DNA of 5,442 nt from Chloroflexia bacterium (GTDB lineage Bacteria > Chloroflexota > Chloroflexia > Thermomicrobiales > UBA6265): contig JACCYX010000126.1 of assembly GCA_013696265.1 (NCBI GenBank), forward strand, positions 1 to 5,442. Direction: 5' to 3'. The translations under genes and the position numbers were made by a program. Position 1 is the first letter of the stretch, and each line of letters opens with the position of its first letter. This document shows positions 1-5,442 of the stretch, in pieces. The notes beneath the pieces were generated by a model. It made no database searches and had not been told where the DNA came from. It worked only from the letters and a program-made list of their open reading frames with translations.

Positions 1-84
1 CGAAGCGCATCGGCCGAAGGCCGACCCACGGTTTGCCATCACTCGATCACCAGACCAAACACCGGCTTCGCCGGAAGCGCTTCG
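1..84. repeat. Intergenic hairpin cluster, possibly part of a dispersed repeat
   Basis: Several perfect dyads are packed together here. TCGGCC at 10-15 pairs with GGCCGA at 19-24 across a GAA loop. CCGGC at 62-66 pairs with GCCGG at 70-74 across a TTC loop. GAAGCGCTTC at 74-83 is a self-palindrome. CGAAGCGC at 1-8 is also the exact reverse complement of 77-84, so the whole stretch could fold as a closed multi-branch structure. No convincing gene covers it. It lies downstream of the ATPase gene, so it could act in mRNA 3'-end stabilisation or termination, or simply be a REP-like repeat. No T-run follows any stem. The structure is seen directly; the role is inference. Confidence 0.45.
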
Positions 85-87
85 CGC

Positions 88-200
88 AGGGATGTCTCGC
101 TGGCGCTCGACATGACGGTGTGGGGAACCGCCGCAACCGTCAATCAGGTTTGGACAGCGCACTCGGGATGACGTATGGGGCGCTTGGGATGAACTGTGAA
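88..200. repeat. Degenerate GGGATG-containing intergenic repeats
   Basis: GGGATG occurs three times in the same orientation, at 89-94, 165-170 and 186-191. The last two sit in longer imperfect direct repeats: GCGCACTCGGGATGA at 157-171 and GCGCTTGGGATGA at 180-192. A 7-bp inverted repeat (TGACGGT 113-119, ACCGTCA 136-142) lies between the copies. The stretch looks like a non-coding repeat family rather than a gene. Together with the hairpin cluster to its left, it accounts for the 204 bases between the window edge and the ATPase stop codon. Whether it recurs elsewhere in the genome cannot be seen here. Confidence 0.4.
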
Positions 201-204
201 GGCT

Positions 205-2451
205 TCAATCGGCCGCCCGGGCGTGCTGGTGATCGGATTCGTCACCACGTTCCCACGTCTCATCCGGTCCCCGGTCGGCGTCCAGGGCGGCCCGCGCCTC
301 GATCCGGGCGAGTCGGAGGCCGTTGAGCGTCACGACCAGTGACGTGCCGACGTCGACCAGCACCGCGATCCAGAGGTTCACGAACCCGAGCGTTCCGAGG
401 GTGAGGGCGGCGATTTTCGTCAGCATTGACAACGCGACGTTCTGGCGAATGACCGTCAGCGTGCGGTTCGCCAGATCGACCAGTACGGCGAGCGATGAAA
501 GATCGTCACGCATCAGCGCGATGTCGGCGCTCTCCAGCGCCACATCCGTGCCGCCAATCCCCATCGCGATTCCGACGTCGGCGGCGGCCAGGGCCGGGGC
601 GTCGTTCACGCCGTCACCGACCATCGCCACGGGGCCCGAGACCCGGAGGGATGCGATGGCCGCTGATTTCTGGTCGGGCAACAGGTCGGCCCGCACCTCA
701 TCGACGCCGACTGTGGCGGCGACCGAATTCGCGACGATCGCCCGGTCGCCAGTCAGCATGGCGACCGATCGAACGCCACTCGCCCGCAGCCGCCCGATCG
801 CCGGTCGGGCACCACTCCGCAACCGGTCGGCGACCACGATCGCGCCGAGCACCGTGCCTCCTCCCTCGTTGAACTGAAGAAGCGTGAGGACAGACTGTCC
901 CTTCGACCCGTATTCCTCCGCCAGTCGCCGTACGGCGGCGAGGTCCTCCGCCCCAACCGAATGGTCCGTCAGCAGCCGATCGCTGCCGATCGCGATCCTG
1001 AAACCTTCCACGGTGGCCATCGCCCCGCGCCCCGTGAGCGAATCGAACGCCGTGGCGACTGGCACACGCAGGTTGTCGTGCAAGGCGCGGGCCACGATCG
1101 CCCGCGCCAACGGGTGTTCCGACGCCTGTTCGACCGCCGCCGCCCGAGCCAGGACCGACGCTTCGGTTTCACCACCGAAAGGAACGACCGCGACCACGCT
1201 GGGCCGTCCGACCGTCAGGGTTCCGGTCTTGTCGAAGGCGATGGTCCGAACCCGGGCCATTTCTTCCAGGGCGGCCCCGCCCTTGACGAGGATACCCATG
1301 CGGGTGGCGGCGCCGATTGCGGACACGATCGAGACCGGTGTCGAAATCACCAGGGCGCACGGGCAGGCGATAACGAGCAACACCAGCGACCGGTAGACCC
1401 ACGTTCCGGCATCGTCTGTGAATGCCCAACCAAAGGCGGCGATGGCGGCGGCGACCGCCACCACGACGGGGGTGTAGACCGCCGAGAAACGGTCGACCAG
1501 TTGCTGCGACGGTGCTTTTGCCGCCTGCGCCTCTTCCACCAGGTGAACGATGCTGGCGAGCATCGACTCGCCCACCGGCTTCGTGACCCGCACCATCAAC
1601 GTGCCGCCGCCGTTGAGCGTCCCCGCGAAGACCGGGTCGCCCACCCGCTTCTCGACCGGCATCGACTCGCCCGTGATGGCTGCCTCCTGCAGCGCCGAGA
1701 CGCCGTCGATCACCTCGCCGTCGGCAGGTAGGCGGTCGCCGGGTCGAACGCGAAAGATGTCGCCAGGCACGAGTTCAGCGGCGGCGACCGTGACGTCGAC
1801 GCCGTTCCTGACCACGAGCGCCTCGTCCGGCGCGCCGTCCAGCAGACCGCGAATGGCGCCCCGGGTGCGGTCGAAGGTGATCGCCTGGAGGGTGGTCCCG
1901 ATCGAGAAGAGGACGACCACCAGCCCGCCCTCGGACCAATCGCCAAGCGCGGCGGCGCCGACCACCGAAATCGTCATCAGCACGTTCATGTCGAGCCGGC
2001 GGGCGCGCAGCGAAGTGATCGCCGAACGCGCGATCGGGTACCCGCCACCGACGATTGCCGCCAGGAAGAGCGCCGCCGAGAGCGTTCGCTGATCAGCAAG
2101 GTGCAGCGCGGTGATCGCCGCGGTCCACAGCGCCAGCGCGATGGCGGCCGGAACCAGCTTCCGGTTCCGCCACCAGGGGGCGCGTGGCGTCGACCGGAAG
2201 CTGCCATCCTCGCGCAACGTCACGGTGTAGCCGGCGCGGTCCACCGCGCCCCCGACGGCGCGAGCCAGCCCCACCGGCTCCGTCCCGTCGTGCCGTGGCT
2301 GGATGGTCAGGGTACCCGTCCCGAAGCTGACGCTGGCGGATGAGACGCCGGGCAGCGTCGATACCACGCGCTCGACACTCTTCGCACAGTCGGCACAGTC
2401 CATCCCGGTAATGTCGAAGACGACCCGATCGGTCGCGGGTGAGGCCGTCAT
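205..2451 (-). CDS. cadA: Heavy-metal-translocating P1B-2-type ATPase (Zn/Cd/Pb efflux pump)
   Basis: This 748-residue inner-membrane pump couples ATP hydrolysis to export of divalent soft metals. One N-terminal HMA domain (about 9-78) carries GMDCADC, with metal-binding C19 and C22. Membrane helices occupy roughly 97-190. The actuator domain has TGES at 260-263. CPC (363-365) lies in the metal-conducting helix. The phosphorylation motif is DKTGT with D407, followed by SEHPLA (444-449, nucleotide-domain HP), TGD (567-569) and GDGVNDAP (612-619). K679 and D700 in the last two helices have the same 21-residue spacing as the ZntA pair K693/D714, which points to Zn(II)/Cd(II)/Pb(II) rather than Cu(I). 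The length is full and no catalytic motif is missing. The C-terminal tail is acidic with an HQH. The ATG overlaps the upstream repressor's stop by 4 bp, and a GGAG lies 11 bases before it. The exact metal preference, and cadA versus zntA as the name, is not settled. Confidence 0.96.
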   Translation of the reverse strand: MTASPATDRVVFDITGMDCADCAKSVERVVSTLPGVSSASVSFGTGTLTIQPRHDGTEPVGLARAVGGAVDRAGYTVTLREDGSFRSTPRAPWWRNRKLVPAAIALALWTAAITALHLADQRTLSAALFLAAIVGGGYPIARSAITSLRARRLDMNVLMTISVVGAAALGDWSEGGLVVVLFSIGTTLQAITFDRTRGAIRGLLDGAPDEALVVRNGVDVTVAAAELVPGDIFRVRPGDRLPADGEVIDGVSALQEAAITGESMPVEKRVGDPVFAGTLNGGGTLMVRVTKPVGESMLASIVHLVEEAQAAKAPSQQLVDRFSAVYTPVVVAVAAAIAAFGWAFTDDAGTWVYRSLVLLVIACPCALVISTPVSIVSAIGAATRMGILVKGGAALEEMARVRTIAFDKTGTLTVGRPSVVAVVPFGGETEASVLARAAAVEQASEHPLARAIVARALHDNLRVPVATAFDSLTGRGAMATVEGFRIAIGSDRLLTDHSVGAEDLAAVRRLAEEYGSKGQSVLTLLQFNEGGGTVLGAIVVADRLRSGARPAIGRLRASGVRSVAMLTGDRAIVANSVAATVGVDEVRADLLPDQKSAAIASLRVSGPVAMVGDGVNDAPALAAADVGIAMGIGGTDVALESADIALMRDDLSSLAVLVDLANRTLTVIRQNVALSMLTKIAALTLGTLGFVNLWIAVLVDVGTSLVVTLNGLRLARIEARAALDADRGPDETWERGDESDHQHARAAD

Positions 2452-2879
2452 GCGGTGTGCCGCTCCAGTTCATGGACTCCGTTTTCGGCGACATGGGCCG
2501 TGGCCATGCTGACCAGCGCCATCACGTGATCGTCATCGAGCGCGTAGTAGACGACCTTGCCGTCACGCCGCCGGCGCACAAGGCGGTGACCGCGCAGCAC
2601 CCGCAACTGGTGCGAAATCGTGGTCCGGTTCACGCCGGTCGCGGCCGCCAGGTCCGTGACGCAGAGTTCGGATGCCGAGAGGGCGATGACGACCCGCATC
2701 CTGGTCGGGTCGGCGAGGACGGCGAAGATACGTGCGGTGTCTCCCGCCGAGGCCGCGTCACCCAGCGCGTGCTTTGCGCTTTCGACCGCCTCAGGATGCA
2801 GGCAATCGCAATCGTCGCTCCAGGCTTCGGGGACGATCGCTTCGGGAATCTCTGGCAGTTGCGATGTCGTGCCGGTCAT
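2448..2879 (-). CDS. ArsR/SmtB-family metal-responsive transcriptional repressor
   Basis: This is a 143-residue winged-helix repressor of the SmtB/CadC/ZiaR type, expected to bind DNA as a dimer and release it on metal binding. The conserved FAVLADPTRMRVV stretch spans 52-64, ELCVTDLA spans 71-78, the recognition helix is around 81-98 (TGVNRTTISHQLRVLRGH) and the wing is 102-114. Two metal sites are visible. The alpha-3N site is C24, C26, H28 and C73. The alpha-5 site is D116, H118, H129 and E132, with exactly the D-x-H...H-x-x-E spacing of SmtB. The second cysteine of the CVC form is T75 here. I chose the ATG at 2879 because GGAGG lies 5 bases upstream. The frame runs open to 2942, but that longer form would include the promoter's -10 box. 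An alternative ATG at 2891 has no clear ribosome binding site. Its stop overlaps the ATPase ATG, so it probably controls its own operon in response to Zn, Cd or Pb. Confidence 0.94.
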   Translation of the reverse strand: MTGTTSQLPEIPEAIVPEAWSDDCDCLHPEAVESAKHALGDAASAGDTARIFAVLADPTRMRVVIALSASELCVTDLAAATGVNRTTISHQLRVLRGHRLVRRRRDGKVVYYALDDDHVMALVSMATAHVAENGVHELERHTA

Positions 2880-2884
2880 GTGTG

Positions 2885-2889
2885 CCTCC
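2885..2889 (-). promoter_or_regulatory. Ribosome binding site of the ArsR-type repressor
   Basis: GGAGG on the minus strand is followed by CACAC and then the ATG at 2879, a 5-base spacing. It decides the start, because neither the ATG at 2891 nor the upstream start at 2942 has a comparable site. Confidence 0.75.
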
Positions 2890-2892
2890 ATA

Positions 2893-2929
2893 CACTCGTT
2901 ATCGACTAAGTATACCCACCTAACGAGTG
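2893..2929. promoter_or_regulatory. Candidate operator for the ArsR-type repressor
   Basis: CACTCGTTA at 2893-2901 and TAACGAGTG at 2921-2929 form a perfect 9-bp inverted repeat with a 19-bp spacer. The spacer holds the likely -10 box. The downstream arm falls at the expected transcription start and the upstream arm in the -35/-10 spacer, so a bound dimer would block RNA polymerase. ArsR/SmtB repressors are known to bind dyads overlapping their own promoter. The 37-bp span is wider than the usual 12-2-12 arrangement, so two dimers or another protein remain possible. The dyad is seen directly; the binding partner is inferred. Confidence 0.65.
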
Positions 2930-2938
2930 CACGCGCAA
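2909..2938 (-). promoter_or_regulatory. Probable promoter of the metal-efflux operon
   Basis: On the minus strand a -10-like TATACT (2914-2909) matches the sigma-70 consensus at 5 of 6 positions. A weak -35-like TTGCGC (2938-2933) lies 18 bases upstream. The predicted start near 2902 leaves a leader of roughly 20 bases before the repressor ATG. A poor -35 with a good -10 embedded in a dyad fits a repressor-controlled promoter. The -35 assignment is uncertain. Confidence 0.55.
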
Positions 2939-2999
2939 ACACATGTTGCCGGGACAGGAGGTTTGGTGGTTAGGCGAAGGCGTGTGACCAGCCGGCGGT

Positions 3000-3863
3000 C
3001 TACCGGATGGCGAGCATGGCCAGGAGGATCAGACCAAACGCAATCCGATAGACCACGAAGATGCGAGTGCTACGCCGTTGCAGGAAGCGCAGGAGCCCAG
3101 AGATCGCGAGGAATCCCACGGTCCCCGCCGACACGGCCCCCGAGACGAAGAGCGCGGCGTCGTGCCCGGACATGCCTTCGCCGATCGCGTCGAGCAGTGA
3201 TTTCAGGCCAGCCCCAAGCACCAGCGGCATGCCCGCCAGGAACGAGAACCGGGCGGCATCGGGCCGGGTGAGCCCCCGGAACAAACCGGCTGAAATGGTG
3301 GCGCCCGAGCGGGAGGTCCCCGGAATCAGCGCCACGGCCTGGGCGGCGCCGATGATCGCCGCGTCCTTCCAGTGCATGCCCGGTGCGGTGCGATCGTGCG
3401 TTCCCCGCCGCTCCGCCACCAGCATCACCACGCCAACCACGATCAGCATCGTGGCGATCACCCCGATTGCCCGGCCGGAGGTGCTGTCGGTGTGGAAGAA
3501 CTCCTCGATGCGGCTTTCGAACAACAATCCGACGATGAGACCCGGAATCGTGGCGAGCACGATCAGGAGCCCCATCCGGGCGTCGAGGTCACGCGCCGCC
3601 GGCGCATCGACCCGGCCCATCAGCAGTCCGACGGGGTTCGCCAGTGCGTGCGGAATGGCGGCGATCATGCGGGCGATCTCGCGCCGGAAGTAGGCCAGCA
3701 CGGCGACCAGGGTGCCCAGGTGCAGCGCGGCATCGAACGAGAGCCCGGGCGTTTCCCAATTGAAGAGCCAGGGAAAGATGATGAGGTGAGCAGACGAAGA
3801 GATCGGCAGGAACTCGGTCAACCCCTGCACAATGCCAAGCACGATTGCCTGCCAGATTTCCAT
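3000..3863 (-). CDS. uppP: Undecaprenyl-diphosphate phosphatase (UppP/BacA)
   Basis: This 287-residue polytopic membrane enzyme dephosphorylates undecaprenyl diphosphate to the monophosphate, recycling the carrier lipid for peptidoglycan and other envelope polymers. Overproduction in the family gives bacitracin resistance. The first signature, QGLTEFLPISSSAHL, is at 13-27 and contains the (E/Q)xxxE pair Q13/E17, the serine cluster and H26. The second, PGTSRSGAT, is at 181-189 with the catalytic-type R185. Hydrophobic segments cover most of the rest, including about 46-58, 98-114, 133-150, 207-223, 236-256 and 269-286. Length and N-terminus are normal for the family. The ATG lacks a clear Shine-Dalgarno, but the N-terminus matches homologues. 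It starts 47 bp after the flippase-like gene on the same strand, so co-transcription is plausible. The metal operon downstream has its own promoter. Confidence 0.97.
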   Translation of the reverse strand: MEIWQAIVLGIVQGLTEFLPISSSAHLIIFPWLFNWETPGLSFDAALHLGTLVAVLAYFRREIARMIAAIPHALANPVGLLMGRVDAPAARDLDARMGLLIVLATIPGLIVGLLFESRIEEFFHTDSTSGRAIGVIATMLIVVGVVMLVAERRGTHDRTAPGMHWKDAAIIGAAQAVALIPGTSRSGATISAGLFRGLTRPDAARFSFLAGMPLVLGAGLKSLLDAIGEGMSGHDAALFVSGAVSAGTVGFLAISGLLRFLQRRSTRIFVVYRIAFGLILLAMLAIR

Positions 3864-3910
3864 ACGGCGATGCGTTCCAATCCAGGTCGCGTCGATGGGT
3901 CAACACGGCG

Positions 3911-5029
3911 CTACCGCTCGGACGCTACGGCGTCACGCGACACGAACCCCTCGTCCCCGGTTTCGGCACTGTCATCCACGTCCTGGATTTCCCGGAACGA
4001 GAGGTGGCGGCGGAACCAGATGACGATGCCCCATAGGGTGATCGGGAAGTAGAGCGCGGCGTGGACGAGAATCGCGTAGGCCAGGGCCTGGGCTTCCGGC
4101 ACGCCAAGGGCGCCGTTGAGCACCAGCCGGACTCCGAACTCGAACTGCCCGATGTACCCCGGCGACGAGGGGATCAGGGTCGCCATGTTGGCGACACCGG
4201 TTGTCATCAGCGTGGCGCCAATCCCCAGCGCGTCGCGGATGACGGCGCCGAATCCCTGGGCGATGAGAAAGTACATCGAGGCTTCGCACAACCAGGCCAG
4301 CAACGAGTACGACGCGACCCGCAGCAAATCGCCCCGGTTCCGGAAGACGCCGAGGCCGCCGAGGAAGGATTCGGCCATGCGCTGCACCGAGTCCGCGACC
4401 CGGGTTGGGAGCGGCCCAAGGACAAGTTGAAGGAGACGATCGACGAAATCGCCACTGAGCGTCAGCAGGAAGAGCCCGATCAGGAGCACGGTGAAGATGA
4501 CGAAGGCGATGATCGCGAGATTCTGGAGCTGACTCGTAAACGACACGAAGGCCGTGGCCACCAGCATGAATCCCAGCATCGTGAAGCCATCGAAGATCCG
4601 CTCGACCGCGATCGTAGCCAGCACCGAGGTCTTGCGGACCCCGTATTGCTGGCGGACCAGGTATGAGCGGACGAGTTCGCCCGTGCGCAAGGGCAGGACG
4701 TTGTTGGCCATGTAACCCACGACCACGGTCGGGAAGAGCGACCGGCTCGTCACTCCTGATGCCAGGGGGCGGAGCAGGATCGACCAGCGGACGGCCCGGA
4801 CCCAGACGCCGATGAAGTACATCACCAGCGCCGGCGCGAGCCACCAAAGCTCGACGCGGCCGAGCGAGTCACGGATTTCGCCGATGTCCTGCCCGCGGAA
4901 CGCGACGTAGAGAAAGACGCCGCTGATCGCGATTCCGACCCAGGCTCGCCACGATCTCACGTTGGACACTGCTCTTTCAACCACACATCCCTGACCAGCG
5001 AGTGGGATGTCTCCCATCCCGCCGGACAC
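3911..5029 (-). CDS. Flippase-like integral membrane protein (LPG_synthase_TM / UPF0104 family)
   Basis: This hydrophobic protein of up to 372 residues has about eight membrane segments (near 29-44, 61-79, 100-112, 139-162, 169-192, 238-260, 266-287 and 313-338). Family marks are RAVRWSILLRP (78-88), NNVLPLRTGELVRSYL (109-124), ERIFDG (143-148) and IPSSPGYIGQFEF (286-298). The family shares the membrane domain of lysylphosphatidylglycerol synthase MprF. There is no C-terminal aminoacyl-transferase domain, so it is not MprF itself. Some relatives are tied to lipid or glycolipid handling, but the substrate here is unknown. The C-terminal tail after 345 is acidic and cytoplasm-like. The start is uncertain: GTG at 5029 gives the longest form, and ATG at 5017, GTG at 4984 or GTG at 4969 (with a purine-rich GAAAGAG just before it) are alternatives that all keep the first helix. 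Proximity to uppP suggests an envelope-lipid role, by inference only. Confidence 0.88.
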   Translation of the reverse strand: MSGGMGDIPLAGQGCVVERAVSNVRSWRAWVGIAISGVFLYVAFRGQDIGEIRDSLGRVELWWLAPALVMYFIGVWVRAVRWSILLRPLASGVTSRSLFPTVVVGYMANNVLPLRTGELVRSYLVRQQYGVRKTSVLATIAVERIFDGFTMLGFMLVATAFVSFTSQLQNLAIIAFVIFTVLLIGLFLLTLSGDFVDRLLQLVLGPLPTRVADSVQRMAESFLGGLGVFRNRGDLLRVASYSLLAWLCEASMYFLIAQGFGAVIRDALGIGATLMTTGVANMATLIPSSPGYIGQFEFGVRLVLNGALGVPEAQALAYAILVHAALYFPITLWGIVIWFRRHLSFREIQDVDDSAETGDEGFVSRDAVASER

Positions 5030-5054
5030 GTACCGATAGTTGCGGGCGACGCGA

Positions 5055-5084
5055 CGACGCCGGGGCGAGTGTACCCCGGCGTCG
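5055..5084 (-). terminator. GC-rich hairpin downstream of infA
   Basis: An 11-bp perfect stem (5055-5065 with 5074-5084) closes an 8-base loop. It sits about 70 bp past the infA stop and 26 bp before the longest flippase-like start. No T-run follows on the minus strand, so it is not a textbook intrinsic terminator. It may be a U-less terminator, an attenuator or an mRNA 3'-end stabiliser. The rest of the gap between the two genes (5030-5154) shows nothing else convincing. Confidence 0.5.
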
Positions 5085-5154
5085 CTTGTGCTCGCCCGTC
5101 TCCACGCGGACTCACCCGGAAGGGCGGCCCATCATGCCACGAGAATGGTATTCG

Positions 5155-5406
5155 CTAGCGGTGACGGAAGGTAATTCGGCCGCGGGTCAGATCGTATGGT
5201 GACAATTCGACCACGACCCGGTCGCCGGGAAGCACGCGGATGTAGTTCTTCCGCATCCGGCCGCCAAGGTGGCCGAGGACTTCGTGACCATTCTCAAGTT
5301 CAACCTTGAACATCGCGTTCGGCAACGCTTCGAGAATTTTTCCTTCGACTGCGATCGCGTCCGGATTCGTCCGGCGCGGTCCTTCGGACGGGGGCGCCGC
5401 CGGCAC
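5155..5406 (-). CDS. infA: Translation initiation factor IF-1, start uncertain
   Basis: IF-1 is a small S1/OB-fold protein that binds the A-site region of the 30S subunit and assists IF-2 and IF-3 during initiation. The domain runs from about residue 18 to 83. The near-invariant family stretches are EGKILEALPNAMFKVELENG (21-40), MRKNYIRVLPGD (51-62) and VELSPYDLTRGRITFR (66-81). The only in-window start is a GTG at 5406, which gives 83 residues, about 11 more than the 72-residue E. coli protein. The frame stays open to the window edge and would read KKQQARRPVRAA before the GTG codon. A start beyond the edge, with an N-terminal extension of at least 23 residues, is therefore possible. Against that, the upstream AGG-AGA codons also look like a Shine-Dalgarno, although it lies 16 bases or more from the GTG. 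Identity is certain; the start is not. Whether it sits in the usual ribosomal-protein cluster cannot be seen. Confidence 0.95.
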   Translation of the reverse strand: MPAAPPSEGPRRTNPDAIAVEGKILEALPNAMFKVELENGHEVLGHLGGRMRKNYIRVLPGDRVVVELSPYDLTRGRITFRHR

Positions 5407-5442
5407 GGCCGCGCGAACCGGTCTCCTCGCTTGCTGTTTCTT

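Noticed and set aside
113..142. 7-bp inverted repeat as an intrinsic terminator for the ATPase gene
   Set aside because: The loop is 16 bases long and no T-run follows on the minus strand. It is reported only as part of the repeat stretch.
33..326. Plus-strand reading frame of 97 codons at the left edge
   Set aside because: It is Arg/Pro/Gly-rich with no recognisable domain, overlaps the 3' end of the ATPase gene and crosses the repeat stretch. It reads as a chance frame in high-GC DNA.
961..1731. Long plus-strand frame (256 codons) opposite the ATPase gene
   Set aside because: It is an antisense shadow: composition dominated by Arg, Asp and Gly, no family motif, and it lies wholly within a gene with every catalytic motif intact.
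2880..2942. Longer N-terminus of the ArsR-type repressor starting at 2942
   Set aside because: It would translate through the -10 box and both arms of the dyad. A good ribosome binding site serves the ATG at 2879.
3864..3910. Possible promoter for uppP (TTGACC at 3903-3898, minus strand)
   Set aside because: The -35-like match has no acceptable -10 box at 16-18 bases, so it is not listed as a feature. Co-transcription with the upstream gene is equally likely.
3372..4666. Plus-strand frames opposite uppP and the flippase-like gene (3372-4052, 4061-4666)
   Set aside because: Both have charged, low-complexity compositions typical of the reverse complement of membrane-protein genes, with no ribosome binding site or domain.
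1..5442. CRISPR array, transposase, tRNA, rRNA or phage genes
   Set aside because: No regularly spaced repeats, transposase or integrase motifs, cloverleaf-like segments or rRNA-like stretches were seen on either strand.

Overview
The window comes from a high-GC bacterial chromosome. Five genes are supported, all on the minus strand, so transcription runs from the right edge to the left: infA (IF-1), a polytopic flippase-like membrane protein, uppP (undecaprenyl-diphosphate phosphatase), an ArsR/SmtB-type metal-sensing repressor, and a zinc/cadmium/lead P-type ATPase. The taxon cannot be fixed from the sequence. The gene content is bacterial and chromosomal, and the intergenic repeats near the left edge have a style I associate loosely with Chloroflexota-like genomes. 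That placement is a guess.

Right part (about 3000-5442): infA reads in from the right edge, and its frame stays open to the last base, so its true start may lie outside the window. A short intergenic stretch follows, holding an 11-bp GC-rich hairpin (5055-5084) that probably ends or attenuates infA transcription. Next come the flippase-like gene and, 47 bp later, uppP. Both encode integral membrane proteins. UppP recycles the undecaprenyl carrier lipid used for cell-wall synthesis. The flippase-like protein belongs to the LPG_synthase_TM/UPF0104 family, some of whose members are linked to lipid transfer, so a shared theme of envelope lipids is plausible but not shown.

Left-centre part (205-2929): this is a self-contained metal-efflux operon. 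A promoter (-10 TATACT at 2914-2909 on the minus strand) lies inside a perfect 9-bp inverted repeat (2893-2901 / 2921-2929), which is a strong candidate operator. The repressor keeps residues for both classical metal sites of the family: the alpha-3N cysteines and the alpha-5 D-x-H / H-x-x-E set. Its stop codon overlaps the ATPase start by four bases (ATGA), so the two genes are co-transcribed and probably translationally coupled. The ATPase carries the CPC motif and the K679/D700 pair typical of the P1B-2 class. The simplest reading is that excess Zn(II), Cd(II) or Pb(II) releases the repressor and the pump exports the metal.

Left edge (1-204): no gene is supported. The stretch holds small hairpins, palindromes and GGGATG-containing degenerate repeats, consistent with a dispersed intergenic repeat.

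I see no undescribed system here. The points most worth checking are the operator geometry, the dual metal-site sensor, the IF-1 N-terminal extension and the left-edge repeat.
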